Origin: Rubrolithibacter sp043763625
Lineage (GTDB): Bacteria; Bacteroidota; Bacteroidia; Sphingobacteriales; Sphingobacteriaceae
Assembly (NCBI GenBank): GCA_043763625.1
Contig: JAYULL010000171.1
Span: 23,999-87,998, forward strand
Reading direction: 5' to 3'
DNA: 64,000 nucleotides
Shown here piece after piece: positions 42,167-51,479 of this stretch. Position 1 is the stretch's first letter; each line of letters begins with the position of its first letter. Made by a program: the position numbers and the translations under genes. The notes beneath the pieces were generated by a model that made no database searches, was not told the origin of the DNA, and saw nothing but the letters and a program-made list of their open reading frames with translations.

Positions 42167-43444
42167 CTAGCTTTCCTTATAAAGCGGGTGACTTTCCATC
42201 AATTCGTTCACCTTTTTACTCACCTTTTTCAAGTTACTTTCGTTATCAGGCTGAGTAATTACACTGTCAATTAGTTCCACGATTTTTTCCATGTGCTTTT
42301 CTTTCAATCCACGAGTGGTAATTGCAGCAGTACCGACGCGAATTCCTGAAGTAACAAAAGGTGAACGGTCGTCAAACGGGACCATATTTTTATTAACGGT
42401 AATATCTGCTTTACCTAATATTTCTTCTGCAACTTTGCCGGTAATATTTTTATTCCGAAGATCGATTAACATTAAATGATTATCAGTTCCTCCCGAGATA
42501 ATCTTGTAATTTCTTTCGACAAAAGTTTGCGCCATTGCGGCCGCATTTTTCTTTACCTGAAGAATGTACTTCATGTACGAGTCGCTCAATGCCTCACCGA
42601 AAGCAATTGCCTTAGCAGCTATAATATGTTCTAACGGCCCGCCCTGCGTTCCCGGGAAAACAGCCATATCTAATAAAGACGACATCATTCTGATTTCGCC
42701 TTTCGGAGTTTTTAAACCGAAGGGATTTTCGAAATCTTTACCCAGCATAATCATTCCGCCGCGTGGTCCGCGAAGAGTTTTATGAGTAGTTGTAGTAACA
42801 ACGTGACAATGAGGAAGCGGATCATCGAGCAAACCTCTGGCGATTAATCCGGCAGGATGGGAAATATCTGCAACAACTAAAGCCCCGATTTGATCTGCAA
42901 CGTTTCGCAGAAATTTATAATCCCATTCGCGTGAATAAGCGGAAGCGCCGCAAATAATCACTTTTGGTTTTTCAACCAAGGCTGTTTCTTCTAATTTTTT
43001 ATAATCTATTAAGCCGGTCTCTCGATCTACCCCGTAAAACAAAGGGCTGTATAGTTTACCGGAGAAGTTAACAGGCGAACCATGAGTTAAGTGGCCGCCG
43101 TGAGAAAGATCAAAACCTAAAATTTTATCGCCGGGTTGAAGAAGAGCTAAAAAAACCGCAGCGTTAGCTTGGGCGCCGGAATGTGGTTGAACATTAACCC
43201 ATTCAGCATTGAAAAGTTGCTTTCCACGTTCTATCGCTATATTTTCAATTTCGTCAACAACTTCGCAACCGCCGTAATATCTTTTTCCGGGAAGGCCTTC
43301 TGCATATTTATTTGTAAGTACAGATCCGGCTGCTTCCATTACTTGCTTACTCACAAAATTTTCTGATGCAATAAGTTCAAGTCCGTTTTCTTGCCTCTCC
43401 TGCTCCTCTTCAATCAGTTTAAATATAAGTTTGTCTTTCTTCAT
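42167..43444 (-). CDS. glyA: Serine hydroxymethyltransferase
   Basis: 425 residues. PLP enzyme with LIASENFVSKQVMEAAGSVLTNKYAEGLPGKRYYGG and the PLP-lysine block VVTTTTHKTLRGPRGG. It converts serine and tetrahydrofolate to glycine and methylene-THF. Length and order of motifs are normal. Monocistronic. Confidence 0.97.
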   Translation of the reverse strand: MKKDKLIFKLIEEEQERQENGLELIASENFVSKQVMEAAGSVLTNKYAEGLPGKRYYGGCEVVDEIENIAIERGKQLFNAEWVNVQPHSGAQANAAVFLALLQPGDKILGFDLSHGGHLTHGSPVNFSGKLYSPLFYGVDRETGLIDYKKLEETALVEKPKVIICGASAYSREWDYKFLRNVADQIGALVVADISHPAGLIARGLLDDPLPHCHVVTTTTHKTLRGPRGGMIMLGKDFENPFGLKTPKGEIRMMSSLLDMAVFPGTQGGPLEHIIAAKAIAFGEALSDSYMKYILQVKKNAAAMAQTFVERNYKIISGGTDNHLMLIDLRNKNITGKVAEEILGKADITVNKNMVPFDDRSPFVTSGIRVGTAAITTRGLKEKHMEKIVELIDSVITQPDNESNLKKVSKKVNELMESHPLYKES

Positions 43445-43625
43445 TTTGTACCCGCGTTGTTAAAGGCGCAAAATTAAGATAATTATTTTTCTAATACTAA
43501 AGAAGTTAACTTAGTTGTGAGCGAAGATTTGAAGGCAGTGAGCGCAGTCATAGTCAAACAATTTTTAGGTTTTGCCGTTTCAAAATCGCGTATATCGCAT
43601 TTAACTTATTAAACTAATATAATTA

Positions 43626-44771
43626 ATGAATTCTACCTACGACTACCTCATTGTCGGCTCCGGTTTGTTTGGAGCTGTATTTGCACACGAAGCAAAAAAA
43701 GCAGGAAAAAGATGTTTGGTAATTGACAAAAGAAACCATGCCGGAGGGAATGTTTTTTGTAGGGAAGTTGAAGGAATAAACGTTCATGCTTACGGAGCTC
43801 ATATTTTTCATACCAACGATAAAGAAATTTGGGATTACGTGAATCAATTTGTCGAATTTAACCGGTATACCAATTCGCCTGTTGCCAATTACTACGGCGA
43901 GCTTTACAATCTTCCGTTCAACATGAATACCTTTTACAAACTTTGGGGAACCAAAACACCGGAGGAGGCTCAACAAAAAATTGCCGAACAAATCGGAGAT
44001 CTTGATATTAAAGAACCTCAAAACTTGGAAGAACAGGCTTTAATGCTTGTCGGGAGAGATATCTACGAAAAACTTATAAAACATTATACCGAAAAACAAT
44101 GGGGCAGGAGAGCTACAGAATTGCCTCCTTTTATCATCAAACGTTTGCCCGTGCGCTTTACTTTCGATAACAACTACTTTAACGATAAATACCAAGGTAT
44201 CCCGATAGGAGGCTATAATAAACTTATAGAAGGTTTGCTTGCCGGGATTGAAACTCGAGTAAATGTTGACTTTTTTAAAGAGCGAGAAGAGCTATCAGCA
44301 TTAGCCGACAAGGTAGTTTATACCGGTAAGATCGACGAGTATTTTGGTTTTCAATTCGGGGAGCTAGAATATCGGAGTCTTAGTTTTGAAGATGAAATTT
44401 TAAATACTTCAAATTATCAAGGTAATGCCGTGGTTAACTATAACGATGCCGAAACCAAGTTTACTCGAATAATCGAGCATAAACATTTCGAGTTCGGCAC
44501 GCAGCCGAAAACCGTAATTACTCGAGAGTATCCGGTAACCGGAGGACATGGGGTGGAACCCTATTATCCGGTAAACGACGAGAAAAATAGCGGAATTTTA
44601 AAAAAATACCAAGAGCTGGCTTCTAAAGAGAGTAATATAATATTCGGAGGACGCTTAGCCGAGTATCGTTACTATGATATGCACCAAGTTGTGGGGTCAG
44701 CGTTAGCAAAAGTGCGTAAAGAACCGGAAGTAAAATCGACTATGCCGGATTTAGTATCACAGCGCACGTAA
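43626..44771 (+). CDS. glf: UDP-galactopyranose mutase
   Basis: 381 residues, FAD-binding start YDYLIVGSGLFGAVFAHEAKKAGK, then RNHAGGNVFCREVEGINVHAYGAHIFHTN, EKQWGR and the C-terminal GRLAEYRYYDMHQVVGSAL. It makes UDP-galactofuranose for cell-surface glycans; other surface-sugar genes lie at the right end of the window. A single gene with about 180 bases of featureless spacer before it. Confidence 0.96.
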   Translation: MNSTYDYLIVGSGLFGAVFAHEAKKAGKRCLVIDKRNHAGGNVFCREVEGINVHAYGAHIFHTNDKEIWDYVNQFVEFNRYTNSPVANYYGELYNLPFNMNTFYKLWGTKTPEEAQQKIAEQIGDLDIKEPQNLEEQALMLVGRDIYEKLIKHYTEKQWGRRATELPPFIIKRLPVRFTFDNNYFNDKYQGIPIGGYNKLIEGLLAGIETRVNVDFFKEREELSALADKVVYTGKIDEYFGFQFGELEYRSLSFEDEILNTSNYQGNAVVNYNDAETKFTRIIEHKHFEFGTQPKTVITREYPVTGGHGVEPYYPVNDEKNSGILKKYQELASKESNIIFGGRLAEYRYYDMHQVVGSALAKVRKEPEVKSTMPDLVSQRT

Positions 44772-44819
44772 AAACGTGTTTTTTCTCCTCTTCCGGGATA
44801 ACCGGCCCGAAAATCTGCG

Positions 44820-44849
44820 TTGCAATTATAAGTTTACTGCTTATATTTG
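44820..44849 (+). promoter_or_regulatory. Bacteroidota-type promoter of pdhB
   Basis: TTG (44820-44822) and TATATTTG (44842-44849) are 19 bases apart, matching the primary-sigma consensus TTG-N19-TAnnTTTG, and lie 23 bases before the start codon at 44873. Confidence 0.7.
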
Positions 44850-44872
44850 CGCCCGAACTTGATTCAGTTAAA

Positions 44873-45859
44873 ATGAGAGAAATACAATTCAGAGAGGCCC
44901 TTCGCGAAGCATTAAATGAAGAGATGCGCAAAGACGAAAAGATTTTTTTAATGGGCGAAGAAGTTGCTGAATATAACGGTGCGTATAAAGTAAGTCAGGG
45001 AATGTTGGAAGAGTTCGGCGCAAAACGAATTATTGATACTCCGATTGCGGAACTCGGATTTGCCGGAATAGGCGCCGGAGCTGCGATGAACGGGTTGCGA
45101 CCGATTATCGAATTCATGACGTTTAACTTTTCTCTTGTTGCAATAGATCAAATTATAAACGGTGCGGCCAAGATTTTGTCGATGAGCGGGGGCCAAATAG
45201 GTTGTCCGATCGTATTCCGAGGCCCGACCGGTAATGCCGGACAATTAGGAGCCCAACACTCCCAAAACTTCGAAAATTGGTACGCAAACTGCCCCGGTTT
45301 AAAAGTAGTTGTTCCGTCGACTCCTTATGATGCCAAAGGATTATTAAAACAATCTATAATAGACAATGATCCTGTTATATTCATGGAATCAGAGTTAATG
45401 TACGGGGATAAAGGGCAGGTGCCGGAAGAGGAATACTATTTAGAGATAGGCAAGGCGAATGTAGTTAAAGAAGGAGCAGACGTTACAATTGTCACTTTCG
45501 GGAAAATGCTCTCACGCGTGGTCCTTCCTGCGGTTGAAGAATTAACAAAAGAAGGGATAAACGCCGAAATAATTGATTTACGTACGGTTCGCCCGATTGA
45601 CTATGCCACAGTTATAGAATCGGTAAAGAAAACAAACCGACTGGTAATTGTTGAAGAAGCTTGGCCCTTGGGCTCAATAGCTACCGAAATTACTTTTAAA
45701 GTTCAAAAAGATGCATTTGATTTTTTAGACGCTCCTATTTTGCGGGTGGTTTGCGCTGATGTTCCACTTCCTTATGCACCAACTTTAATTAAAGAAGCGC
45801 TGCCGAGTGCAGAAAAAGTTATTAAGGCCGTTAAAGAAGTACTATACGTTACCAAATAA
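44873..45859 (+). CDS. pdhB: Pyruvate dehydrogenase E1 component, beta subunit
   Basis: 328 residues. FREALREALNEEMRKDEKIFLMGEEVAEYNGAYKVSQGM, GFAGIGAGAAMNGLRPIIEFMTFNF, and HSQNFENWYANCPGLKVVVPSTPYDAKGLL are characteristic of E1-beta; the thiamine-diphosphate Glu lies in MGEEVAEY. The alpha subunit is not adjacent, as often in Bacteroidota. Own promoter at 44820. Confidence 0.95.
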   Translation: MREIQFREALREALNEEMRKDEKIFLMGEEVAEYNGAYKVSQGMLEEFGAKRIIDTPIAELGFAGIGAGAAMNGLRPIIEFMTFNFSLVAIDQIINGAAKILSMSGGQIGCPIVFRGPTGNAGQLGAQHSQNFENWYANCPGLKVVVPSTPYDAKGLLKQSIIDNDPVIFMESELMYGDKGQVPEEEYYLEIGKANVVKEGADVTIVTFGKMLSRVVLPAVEELTKEGINAEIIDLRTVRPIDYATVIESVKKTNRLVIVEEAWPLGSIATEITFKVQKDAFDFLDAPILRVVCADVPLPYAPTLIKEALPSAEKVIKAVKEVLYVTK

Positions 45860-45939
45860 TTTTTGAATGTTATACTAATTGAATGCCGTTTTACAGACGA
45901 CTTTTCCGGAGGTGATACTTAGCTACTCCGCAGATACCA

Positions 45940-46422
45940 TTACATTAAATCGTCTAAGCTTATTTGCCTTTTGATGCTTTCTTCTAGTGAGATAAAAGTT
46001 TCCGTTCGTTGAATTCCTTCTACAGCCTGTATAGATTCATTTAAAACATGCCTTAAATGATTTGTATCTCTGCAAATTATTTTGGCGAACATACTGTATG
46101 CCCCGGTACAATAATGCATTTCTACTATCTCTTTAACTTTTTTAAGCTTTTCTACAGCGTCCTTGTAAATTGATCCTTTTTCTAAATAGATACCTAAAAA
46201 GGCACACACATCGTAGCCGATTTTTTGAGCATCTATCAGAAGATTAGAGCCTTTAATTATTCCCAAATCCTGCATTTTCTTCATACGTACATGGATAGTT
46301 CCACCGGAAACTATAAGTCTTTTTGCAATTTCGGTATACGGAATAGTTGCATCCTCCATCAATACAGAGAGAATCTGCAAATCAAGATTATCAATTTCTA
46401 AATTTAGGGCTCGTTTTTCCAT
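45940..46422 (-). CDS. Lrp/AsnC family transcriptional regulator
   Basis: 160 residues from ATG 46422 (MEKRALNLEIDNLDLQILSVL). N-terminal winged HTH (IPYTEIAKRLIVSGGTIHVRMKKMQDLGIIKG) and C-terminal RAM ligand-binding domain (YDVCAFLGIYLEK...VEMHYCTGAYSMFAKIICRD). It senses an amino acid or related ligand as an octamer. Its targets are not evident; it is divergent from the tRNA-like gene. Confidence 0.93.
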   Translation of the reverse strand: MEKRALNLEIDNLDLQILSVLMEDATIPYTEIAKRLIVSGGTIHVRMKKMQDLGIIKGSNLLIDAQKIGYDVCAFLGIYLEKGSIYKDAVEKLKKVKEIVEMHYCTGAYSMFAKIICRDTNHLRHVLNESIQAVEGIQRTETFISLEESIKRQISLDDLM

Positions 46423-46499
46423 CGTCTTTTGAAAAGATAACAATCGTTAAACGAAGTAAATAAAAAAATAATAAAAATTAAAATAAATTGTTAAAATAT

Positions 46500-46531
46500 T
46501 TGCAAAGGAATACTCATTTGCTTTAAATTTG
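46500..46531 (+). promoter_or_regulatory. Promoter of the tRNA-like gene
   Basis: TTG (46500-46502) and TAAATTTG (46524-46531), 21 bases apart, lie 33 bases before the tRNA-like sequence. Confidence 0.5.
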
Positions 46532-46563
46532 TATCAAGCAAATCGAAAGAAAAGTTTAGTTCT

Positions 46564-46672
46564 TGTAGGGTGGTGAAATTGGCAGACACACCTCCTTGTC
46601 TCGGTGGCGGAGAGCATGGAAAATCCGGAAACGGGCTAACCACTCCTTGAAGGTTCGACTCCTTCCCCTACA
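46564..46672 (+). tRNA. Class II tRNA-like gene with tRNA-Leu-type arms, isotype uncertain
   Basis: Acceptor arms TGTAGGG (46564-46570) and CCCTACA (46666-46672) pair fully; the D arm GTG..AATTGGCAGA..CAC is of leucine type; the T arm GAAGG-TTCGACT-CCTTC (46649-46665) is perfect. The middle is odd: the anticodon stem CCTCC/GGTGG has a T-T mismatch, its loop TTGTCTC would give the triplet GTC (46598-46600) with T at position 37, and the variable region (46608-46648) is about 41 bases, far longer than in normal tRNA-Leu, though it can fold on itself (GGAG/CTCC, CCG-GAAA-CGG). A terminator hairpin follows at 46713. Its 3' end is the attachment site of an integrated element. Confidence 0.6.
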
Positions 46673-46744
46673 GCTCCTTTCGTTTAATTTAGGTTTATAA
46701 TTGGTTAGTTTGAAAAAGTCCCGCCGCCCGGTAGGGACTTTTTT
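46661..46744 (+). repeat. 84-bp direct repeat, left (attL-like)
   Basis: Begins within the tRNA 3' half (CCTTCCCCTACAGCTCC...) and ends at the T run of the tRNA terminator. It matches 48386-48469 with one mismatch. Confidence 0.9.
46713..46744 (+). terminator. Terminator of the tRNA-like gene
   Basis: AAAAAGTCCC (46713-46722) and GGGACTTTTT (46734-46743) form a perfect stem with a GC-rich loop, followed by T. A second copy lies in the right direct repeat at 48438-48469. Confidence 0.85.
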
Positions 46745-46920
46745 GTTTTAACGCTCTCAGAGGGCATTTCTAGCCTTCTCTTTTTAGTGACTTTAATAGA
46801 AAAATCGATAGTTTAACTCAAGCTGATGCCAAATTGATGCCACGACTCTTCGCGTTAATCTCAATATCTTCAAGTCTTTAGAATCTTTAATTATTACTGC
46901 CTCGTCTAAAAAATTGACAT

Positions 46921-47322
46921 ATGGCTATAGTAAATTATGATTATCCCTTTAATCCAACATGCAGTAAACCACTAGTAAGCGGTAAGAGGCTTCTGGACAG
47001 ATGGTCCGTTTATTTTTACTACTTCCACAAGGGAGTTAGAAAGCAATATAAAGTTTCAGCAGGGCTAAACAATAAAGAAGACTCTCTTGCTGATCGAAAA
47101 GGCAAAGCTGCGATTGTGCAAAAGTCACTAATAGAGAAATTAGCGACACGAGAGCTTGATACAGAAACGGGTTACTTTCGAAAGTCTGCTTCAGAAGGTA
47201 CGATGTTGTCCGACCTTATAAAAGAATACCTTGAAACAACAAGGAATCTGGTAGTTTCTCACACGTATGCGAACTATAAAACGATCTTTAAGAGCTTTCT
47301 TGAGTACACAATTAGCCTCTAA
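46921..47322 (+). pseudogene. N-terminal fragment of a tyrosine integrase
   Basis: 133 residues: RLLDRWSVYFYYFHKGVRKQYKVSAGLN is an arm-type DNA-binding domain, and SDLIKEYLETTRNLVVSHTYANYKTIFKSFLEY is the beginning of the SAM-like core-binding domain. It stops before any catalytic residue (R...HxxR...Y), so about two thirds of a normal integrase is missing. Located 175 bases inside the left direct repeat. Alternatively it is a short regulator that keeps the DNA-binding part, but decay is simpler. Confidence 0.75.
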
Positions 47323-47373
47323 ATTCAAATAAAGCAAGAGCCCTTATTTCCTAACCAATCATTATCTTAGACA

Positions 47374-48126
47374 ATGCATCGGTCAGAGATCTGTAAAATG
47401 AAAAAAGTCTTATTACTATCGTTATCAGCAGTATTGCTGGTCACTGCATGCAAAAAATCAAAGCCTGAAACCAAGCAAGACGAAGTTTGCATAGTAAAAT
47501 CCATAGAACTACATGGAAATAAAATCATTAAATATTCCTTCTCCTATGATGATAAAGGGAGAATTGTAAAAAAAAATAATTCGTGGCCATATTATTGGAC
47601 CTATACTTATCTAACTGATAAAATAATTTTAGGTTACTCTCATACTTCAAGCACTGATACTTTAGATTTAGATGCAAACGGAAGAATAAAATATCGGAAC
47701 GGATATACTTACAAATATAATGAAGAGGGTTATTTAATTGAAGCTATAACCAAGGAGGGAGAGACTATGACACTTACTTACCAAAACGGTAATCCTGTTA
47801 AGATCGTTGCTGCATATCAGTTAGATAATGGACCTTATATAGAAACTACTACTTTTGAATACAACAATGAGCCTTATCAAACCCTGAGAGGATTGTTTGG
47901 ACAACCCTTATTCCAAGCTGTTATTGATGACAGTTCTCTCGTTCCATACTTGGGCAAATCTCCTAAAAATATGTTGATCAAGGAAACTGTAAAGCAAGGT
48001 GACTTTCTTTCTTACGTTACAACGTACACCTATGAAAAGGATACACAGGGCAATATAAACTCAATTAAAGAAATCAATCCTGAAGGAGTTCAAAGAGAAG
48101 AAAAGTTAACTTACCAGTGTAAATAA
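47374..48126 (+). CDS. Lipoprotein of unknown function, element cargo
   Basis: 250 residues from ATG 47374; ATG 47398 (MKKVLLLSLSAVLLVTACKK) begins at the lipoprotein signal and is the likelier start. The mature part consists of repeated beta-hairpin-like strands (IIKYSFSYDDKGRIVKK, YTYKYNEEGYLIEAITKEG, YEKDTQGNINSIKEI), similar to YD-repeat-like lipoproteins of Bacteroidota. No enzymatic motif is visible. It is the only apparently intact gene of the tRNA-integrated element. Confidence 0.75.
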   Translation: MHRSEICKMKKVLLLSLSAVLLVTACKKSKPETKQDEVCIVKSIELHGNKIIKYSFSYDDKGRIVKKNNSWPYYWTYTYLTDKIILGYSHTSSTDTLDLDANGRIKYRNGYTYKYNEEGYLIEAITKEGETMTLTYQNGNPVKIVAAYQLDNGPYIETTTFEYNNEPYQTLRGLFGQPLFQAVIDDSSLVPYLGKSPKNMLIKETVKQGDFLSYVTTYTYEKDTQGNINSIKEINPEGVQREEKLTYQCK

Positions 48127-48598
48127 TAAGTCACACCATCCCAATACCTACCTTACCCTCTTTTTGCTGCTTATCGATGGATAAGGTAGGCTTGGTCTTT
48201 CGTTTGTTCGGGTATGTTCTGTAGCAATTATTTTATAAGGTCACTGCGCTTACTTCGCCACTATAGGTACGTTCAGTGCTGATATGTAAGTTAGTCTATA
48301 ATTAGTGTTCCTTGAGGTCTTGAAAATAATATTTATGCAATATTGATGCTAAAATTTGGTAACGACTTTTCTAACTAACTGATACCCTTCCCCTACAGCT
48401 CCTTTCGTTTAATTTAGGTTTATAATTGGTTAGTTTGAAAAAGTCCCGCCGCCCGGTTGGGACTTTTTTATTGGAAATGCTTTAAGACGGGGTTATCCGT
48501 TCTAGATAAAAATAAAGCAATAGTGGCTTCCGAAAATCTTCAAATATAATGACTTGTGCAACTTCGTAATCTTCCGGTTTATTATATTTGGCAATAAG
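48127..48598. other. Non-coding end of the element and spacer
   Basis: No gene is seen. 48386-48469 is the right direct repeat. 48470-48598 leads to the acyl-CoA dehydrogenase gene, with a TATATTTG box at 48583-48590 but no TTG at the proper distance. Confidence 0.5.
48386..48469 (+). repeat. 84-bp direct repeat, right (attR-like)
   Basis: Same as 46661-46744 except one base in the terminator loop (GGTT for GGTA). It carries the last 12 bases of the tRNA and its terminator but not the rest of the tRNA. Confidence 0.9.
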
Positions 48599-49753
48599 AT
48601 GAATATGGAATCACTTATAAGCCGGGCTGCCGGCGTCGGCAAAGAAGTTGCAAGCAAGGAAGCACTCTCGGCAGACGAGAACGGGAGCTGGGTTGAAAAG
48701 ACGATGAGGGCATTGCAAGAATCAAAGCTTACGGGACTTACAGTGCCGGCCTCTTTTGGCGGTTTAGATCAGGGCTTACTTGCGTTAGTAAGGATTAGCG
48801 AAGAACTGGGTAAGTCTTATTCCTCTGCAGGGCTTTGTTTTGGAATGCATTGTGTAGGAACGGCGGTTATTGCGGCAAAAGCTACTTCGTGGCAGCAAAA
48901 AAACTATCTTGCTCCGATTGCAGAAGGGAATCATATTACAACTTTAGCGCTAAGCGAGTCCGGAACAGGTGCTCATTTTTACTTCCCGCAAACAGCACTC
49001 ATGGCAGTTACACAAGATGAATTCATTGTATCCGGTACGAAATCATTTGTAACCAACGGAGGCCATGCAGATTCATATGTTACTTCCACCCTTGGGGCAA
49101 GTGCCGACGCCGAACAAGATGAATTTTCCTGCGTGCTGATAGATAAGTCTGCCGGAGGCATAGAATGGGGCGACCCATGGGCCGGTATGGGAATGCGAGG
49201 AAACTCCTCAAGACTTATGCGTTTGAACGACGTACATATTTCAGGAAACCATGTACTGGGTGAAAAGGGCGATCAACTCTGGTACATATTTAATGTAGTA
49301 GCTCCTTATTTTTTAATGGCTATGGCCGGTACGTACTTAGGAATAGCCGAAGCAGCCCTAAATGAAGCAAGAGAAACTTTAGCCAAGCGGTATTATGCAC
49401 ATAGCGGCGGTTCATTATCTAATGTATCGTTGCTGCAACATCGTTTAGGAATGTTGTGGTCAAATGTTGAACGTACCAGAAGACTTGTTTACCATGCCGC
49501 CGACTTAGGCGACAAAAACTCGCAGGAAGCGATGTTGAGCATCTTAAGTGCCAAAGCAGAAGTTGCTAACTGTTGTGTGGACGTAGTTAATGAAACAATG
49601 ACATTAGCAGGTGGTTTAGGTTATCAAAACAACTCCTATTTAGGAATGCTGCTAAGAGATGCCAGAGCCTCTCACGTTATGTCTCCAACCACCGACCTGT
49701 TATACACTTGGATTGGCAGAGTATTACTGGATCAACCAATTCTTTCTGACTAA
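48599..49753 (+). CDS. Acyl-CoA dehydrogenase family flavoenzyme
   Basis: About 384 residues from ATG 48599 (MNMESLISRA). N-terminal helical domain (LTGLTVPASFGGLDQGLLALVRISEELGKSYSSAGLCFGMH), middle beta domain (TTLALSESGTGAHF, the FAD/acyl-CoA loop), and C-terminal four-helix domain (LAGGLGYQNNSYLGMLLRDARASHVMSPTTDLLY). The usual catalytic Glu position cannot be fixed by eye. It acts on an acyl-CoA or a related thioester; context gives no substrate. The next gene begins 12 bases later. Confidence 0.88.
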   Translation: MNMESLISRAAGVGKEVASKEALSADENGSWVEKTMRALQESKLTGLTVPASFGGLDQGLLALVRISEELGKSYSSAGLCFGMHCVGTAVIAAKATSWQQKNYLAPIAEGNHITTLALSESGTGAHFYFPQTALMAVTQDEFIVSGTKSFVTNGGHADSYVTSTLGASADAEQDEFSCVLIDKSAGGIEWGDPWAGMGMRGNSSRLMRLNDVHISGNHVLGEKGDQLWYIFNVVAPYFLMAMAGTYLGIAEAALNEARETLAKRYYAHSGGSLSNVSLLQHRLGMLWSNVERTRRLVYHAADLGDKNSQEAMLSILSAKAEVANCCVDVVNETMTLAGGLGYQNNSYLGMLLRDARASHVMSPTTDLLYTWIGRVLLDQPILSD

Positions 49754-49764
49754 AACGAGTTTCC

Positions 49765-51245
49765 GTGTCTAAGATATTTTATATTGGCTTTGGACAGTTG
49801 TTATACAGTGCTCAAGGTAAGCTTACGGGCGACAGTGTTCTCCGGCTTATACCGATAACACAACTAACGTCAGACATTCATAAAAATACTCTTGAAGATG
49901 CTGATGTATTCTTAATCGGGCCGCTTACTATCAATCCTTTGCAGCAGGTTCAACGTGCTTACCGGCAAAACCCGCTTATCTCTGTAGTTGTTCTCGCCTT
50001 TCAAGAACAGTTTCAAAAAATAAAACAAACAATCAGCTTTGGACATAACGTCGGGAAAAATATAACGGTTATTCCTTATCAGTTCGGCAGGGATATTTCT
50101 GAAGTATTAGAAAGTGCAATTAAGCGTACTCAGCAAAGAAAAAGCTTTTTGAAGTTACAAGGCCATGCTACTCTACCCCGGGCTACCGGCCATAATGTTA
50201 CTTTTCAAAATCTTGGTGTATTTCTTGAAAATGCTCCTATCGGAGCAATTGTATTCGATAAAGAAAAAAAAGTTATTAGTGCGAACTTTAAGGCTAAACA
50301 GTTTTTCGGTAAAAAACTGGATCTGCGCTACCTCATAACCTGGACCGATTTATTCCCAAGCGAAGATTACGCAAAACGAATTGATTCCGAGTCGGAGCAA
50401 GCGCATGAAATTATCAAAGTGAATGATCAATTTCTTGAAGTAAACATGTCATCATTTTTAATTGAGAGTGATAAGCCACACTATCTTTTATTAGTGAATG
50501 ATGTAACAAGAACAATTAATGTTGAGAATCAATTAAAAAATAAAATAGAAGAACTTGAGTTCTTAAACCGAGAATTGGATGAGTTTGTGAATGTTGTTTC
50601 GCATGATTTTAAAACACCGCTTACTGCTATCGGCTTGTTGACGGCTCTTGCATTGAAAGAAACTTCGGATGAAAAGAAAACCGGCTTTCTACTTCAAATC
50701 ATGCAAAGTAGCAACAAGCTTAAAGAACAACTGAAAGGATTGAACAAGCTTGTTGATATCAAGAAAAACCGTGCGGAAAAAGCAGAAATTGTTAATTTCC
50801 AACCAAGCCTTGATATAATTTTGGGTGAGTATAAAGAGACTCTTGAAGATATCGGTGCTAAGCTCATAACAAACTTTACTCAAGCACCGAGTATAGTCTA
50901 TTTCGCAGCTCACATCAACTGCTTGCTGAGTAACCTAATTACTAATGCAATTAAATACCGTCGTTTAGATACGCCTTTAATTATCGAAGTTTACAGTAGA
51001 ATAGAAAAAGATTACACAGCTCTGGTGGTGAAAGATAATGGAATCGGAATTGATCTCGAAAAGAACTTGAATATGCTATTTCAACCGTTTAAACGATTAA
51101 CGGACCAGAGCACGGGTTCAGGGCTCGGACTAGCATAGTAAAGCGAATGATAGAGCATAACCAAGGATACCTTGAGGTATGCTCAAAAGTTGGCGGCGGA
51201 ACTGAATTTAAAGCCTATTTAAAAGGCATTAACACCACAGTCTAA
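49765..51245 (+). pseudogene. PAS-containing sensor histidine kinase, frameshifted in the last box
   Basis: From GTG 49765: an N-terminal receiver-like or unknown domain, a PAS domain (residues about 148-250, FLENAPIGAIVFDKEKKVISANF), HisKA with VVSHDFKTPLTAIG, and HATPase_c with N box LLSNLITNAIKY, G1 VKDNGIGID and G2 TGSGLGLA. It stops at 51138 directly after GLGLA. One extra A there gives IVKRMIEHNQGYLEVCSKVG and GGTEFKAYLKG, ending at 51245. So the last 35 residues are out of frame, through mutation or a sequence error. No transmembrane helix. Confidence 0.8.
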
Positions 51246-51479
51246 AAGTAATTATCATCACCCCCGCACCCCCGCTTTAGAACATGTTCAAGTATGAGTC
51301 CGGTTTTTTTAAACCCCTGAGCGCCTTCGCAGTTTACAATTCAACCCAAACCGATCCCTAAAATAGAATGCTGTAAGGCATAAGATAAATAAATTCGGAT
51401 ATGCCTGTTGTCTTTCTTTTACTTCTTCAAGCTTTCTAAAAGAAATAATTTTACTTTTGAATAATTGACCTAAGATATC

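Larger units (their letters stand above)
46661..48469. mobile_element. Small tRNA-integrated element, degenerate
   Basis: An 84-bp direct repeat frames 1.64 kb of unique DNA containing an integrase fragment next to the tRNA end and a lipoprotein gene. The left repeat overlaps the 3' end of the tRNA-like gene, as expected for attL/attR created by site-specific integration of a tyrosine integrase element. With only the N-terminal third of an integrase left, the element is probably immobile without help. Confidence 0.75.

Noticed and set aside
48127..48385. C-terminal half of the element's integrase
   Set aside because: No frame gives HxxR or the catalytic Tyr region; the sequence appears non-coding.
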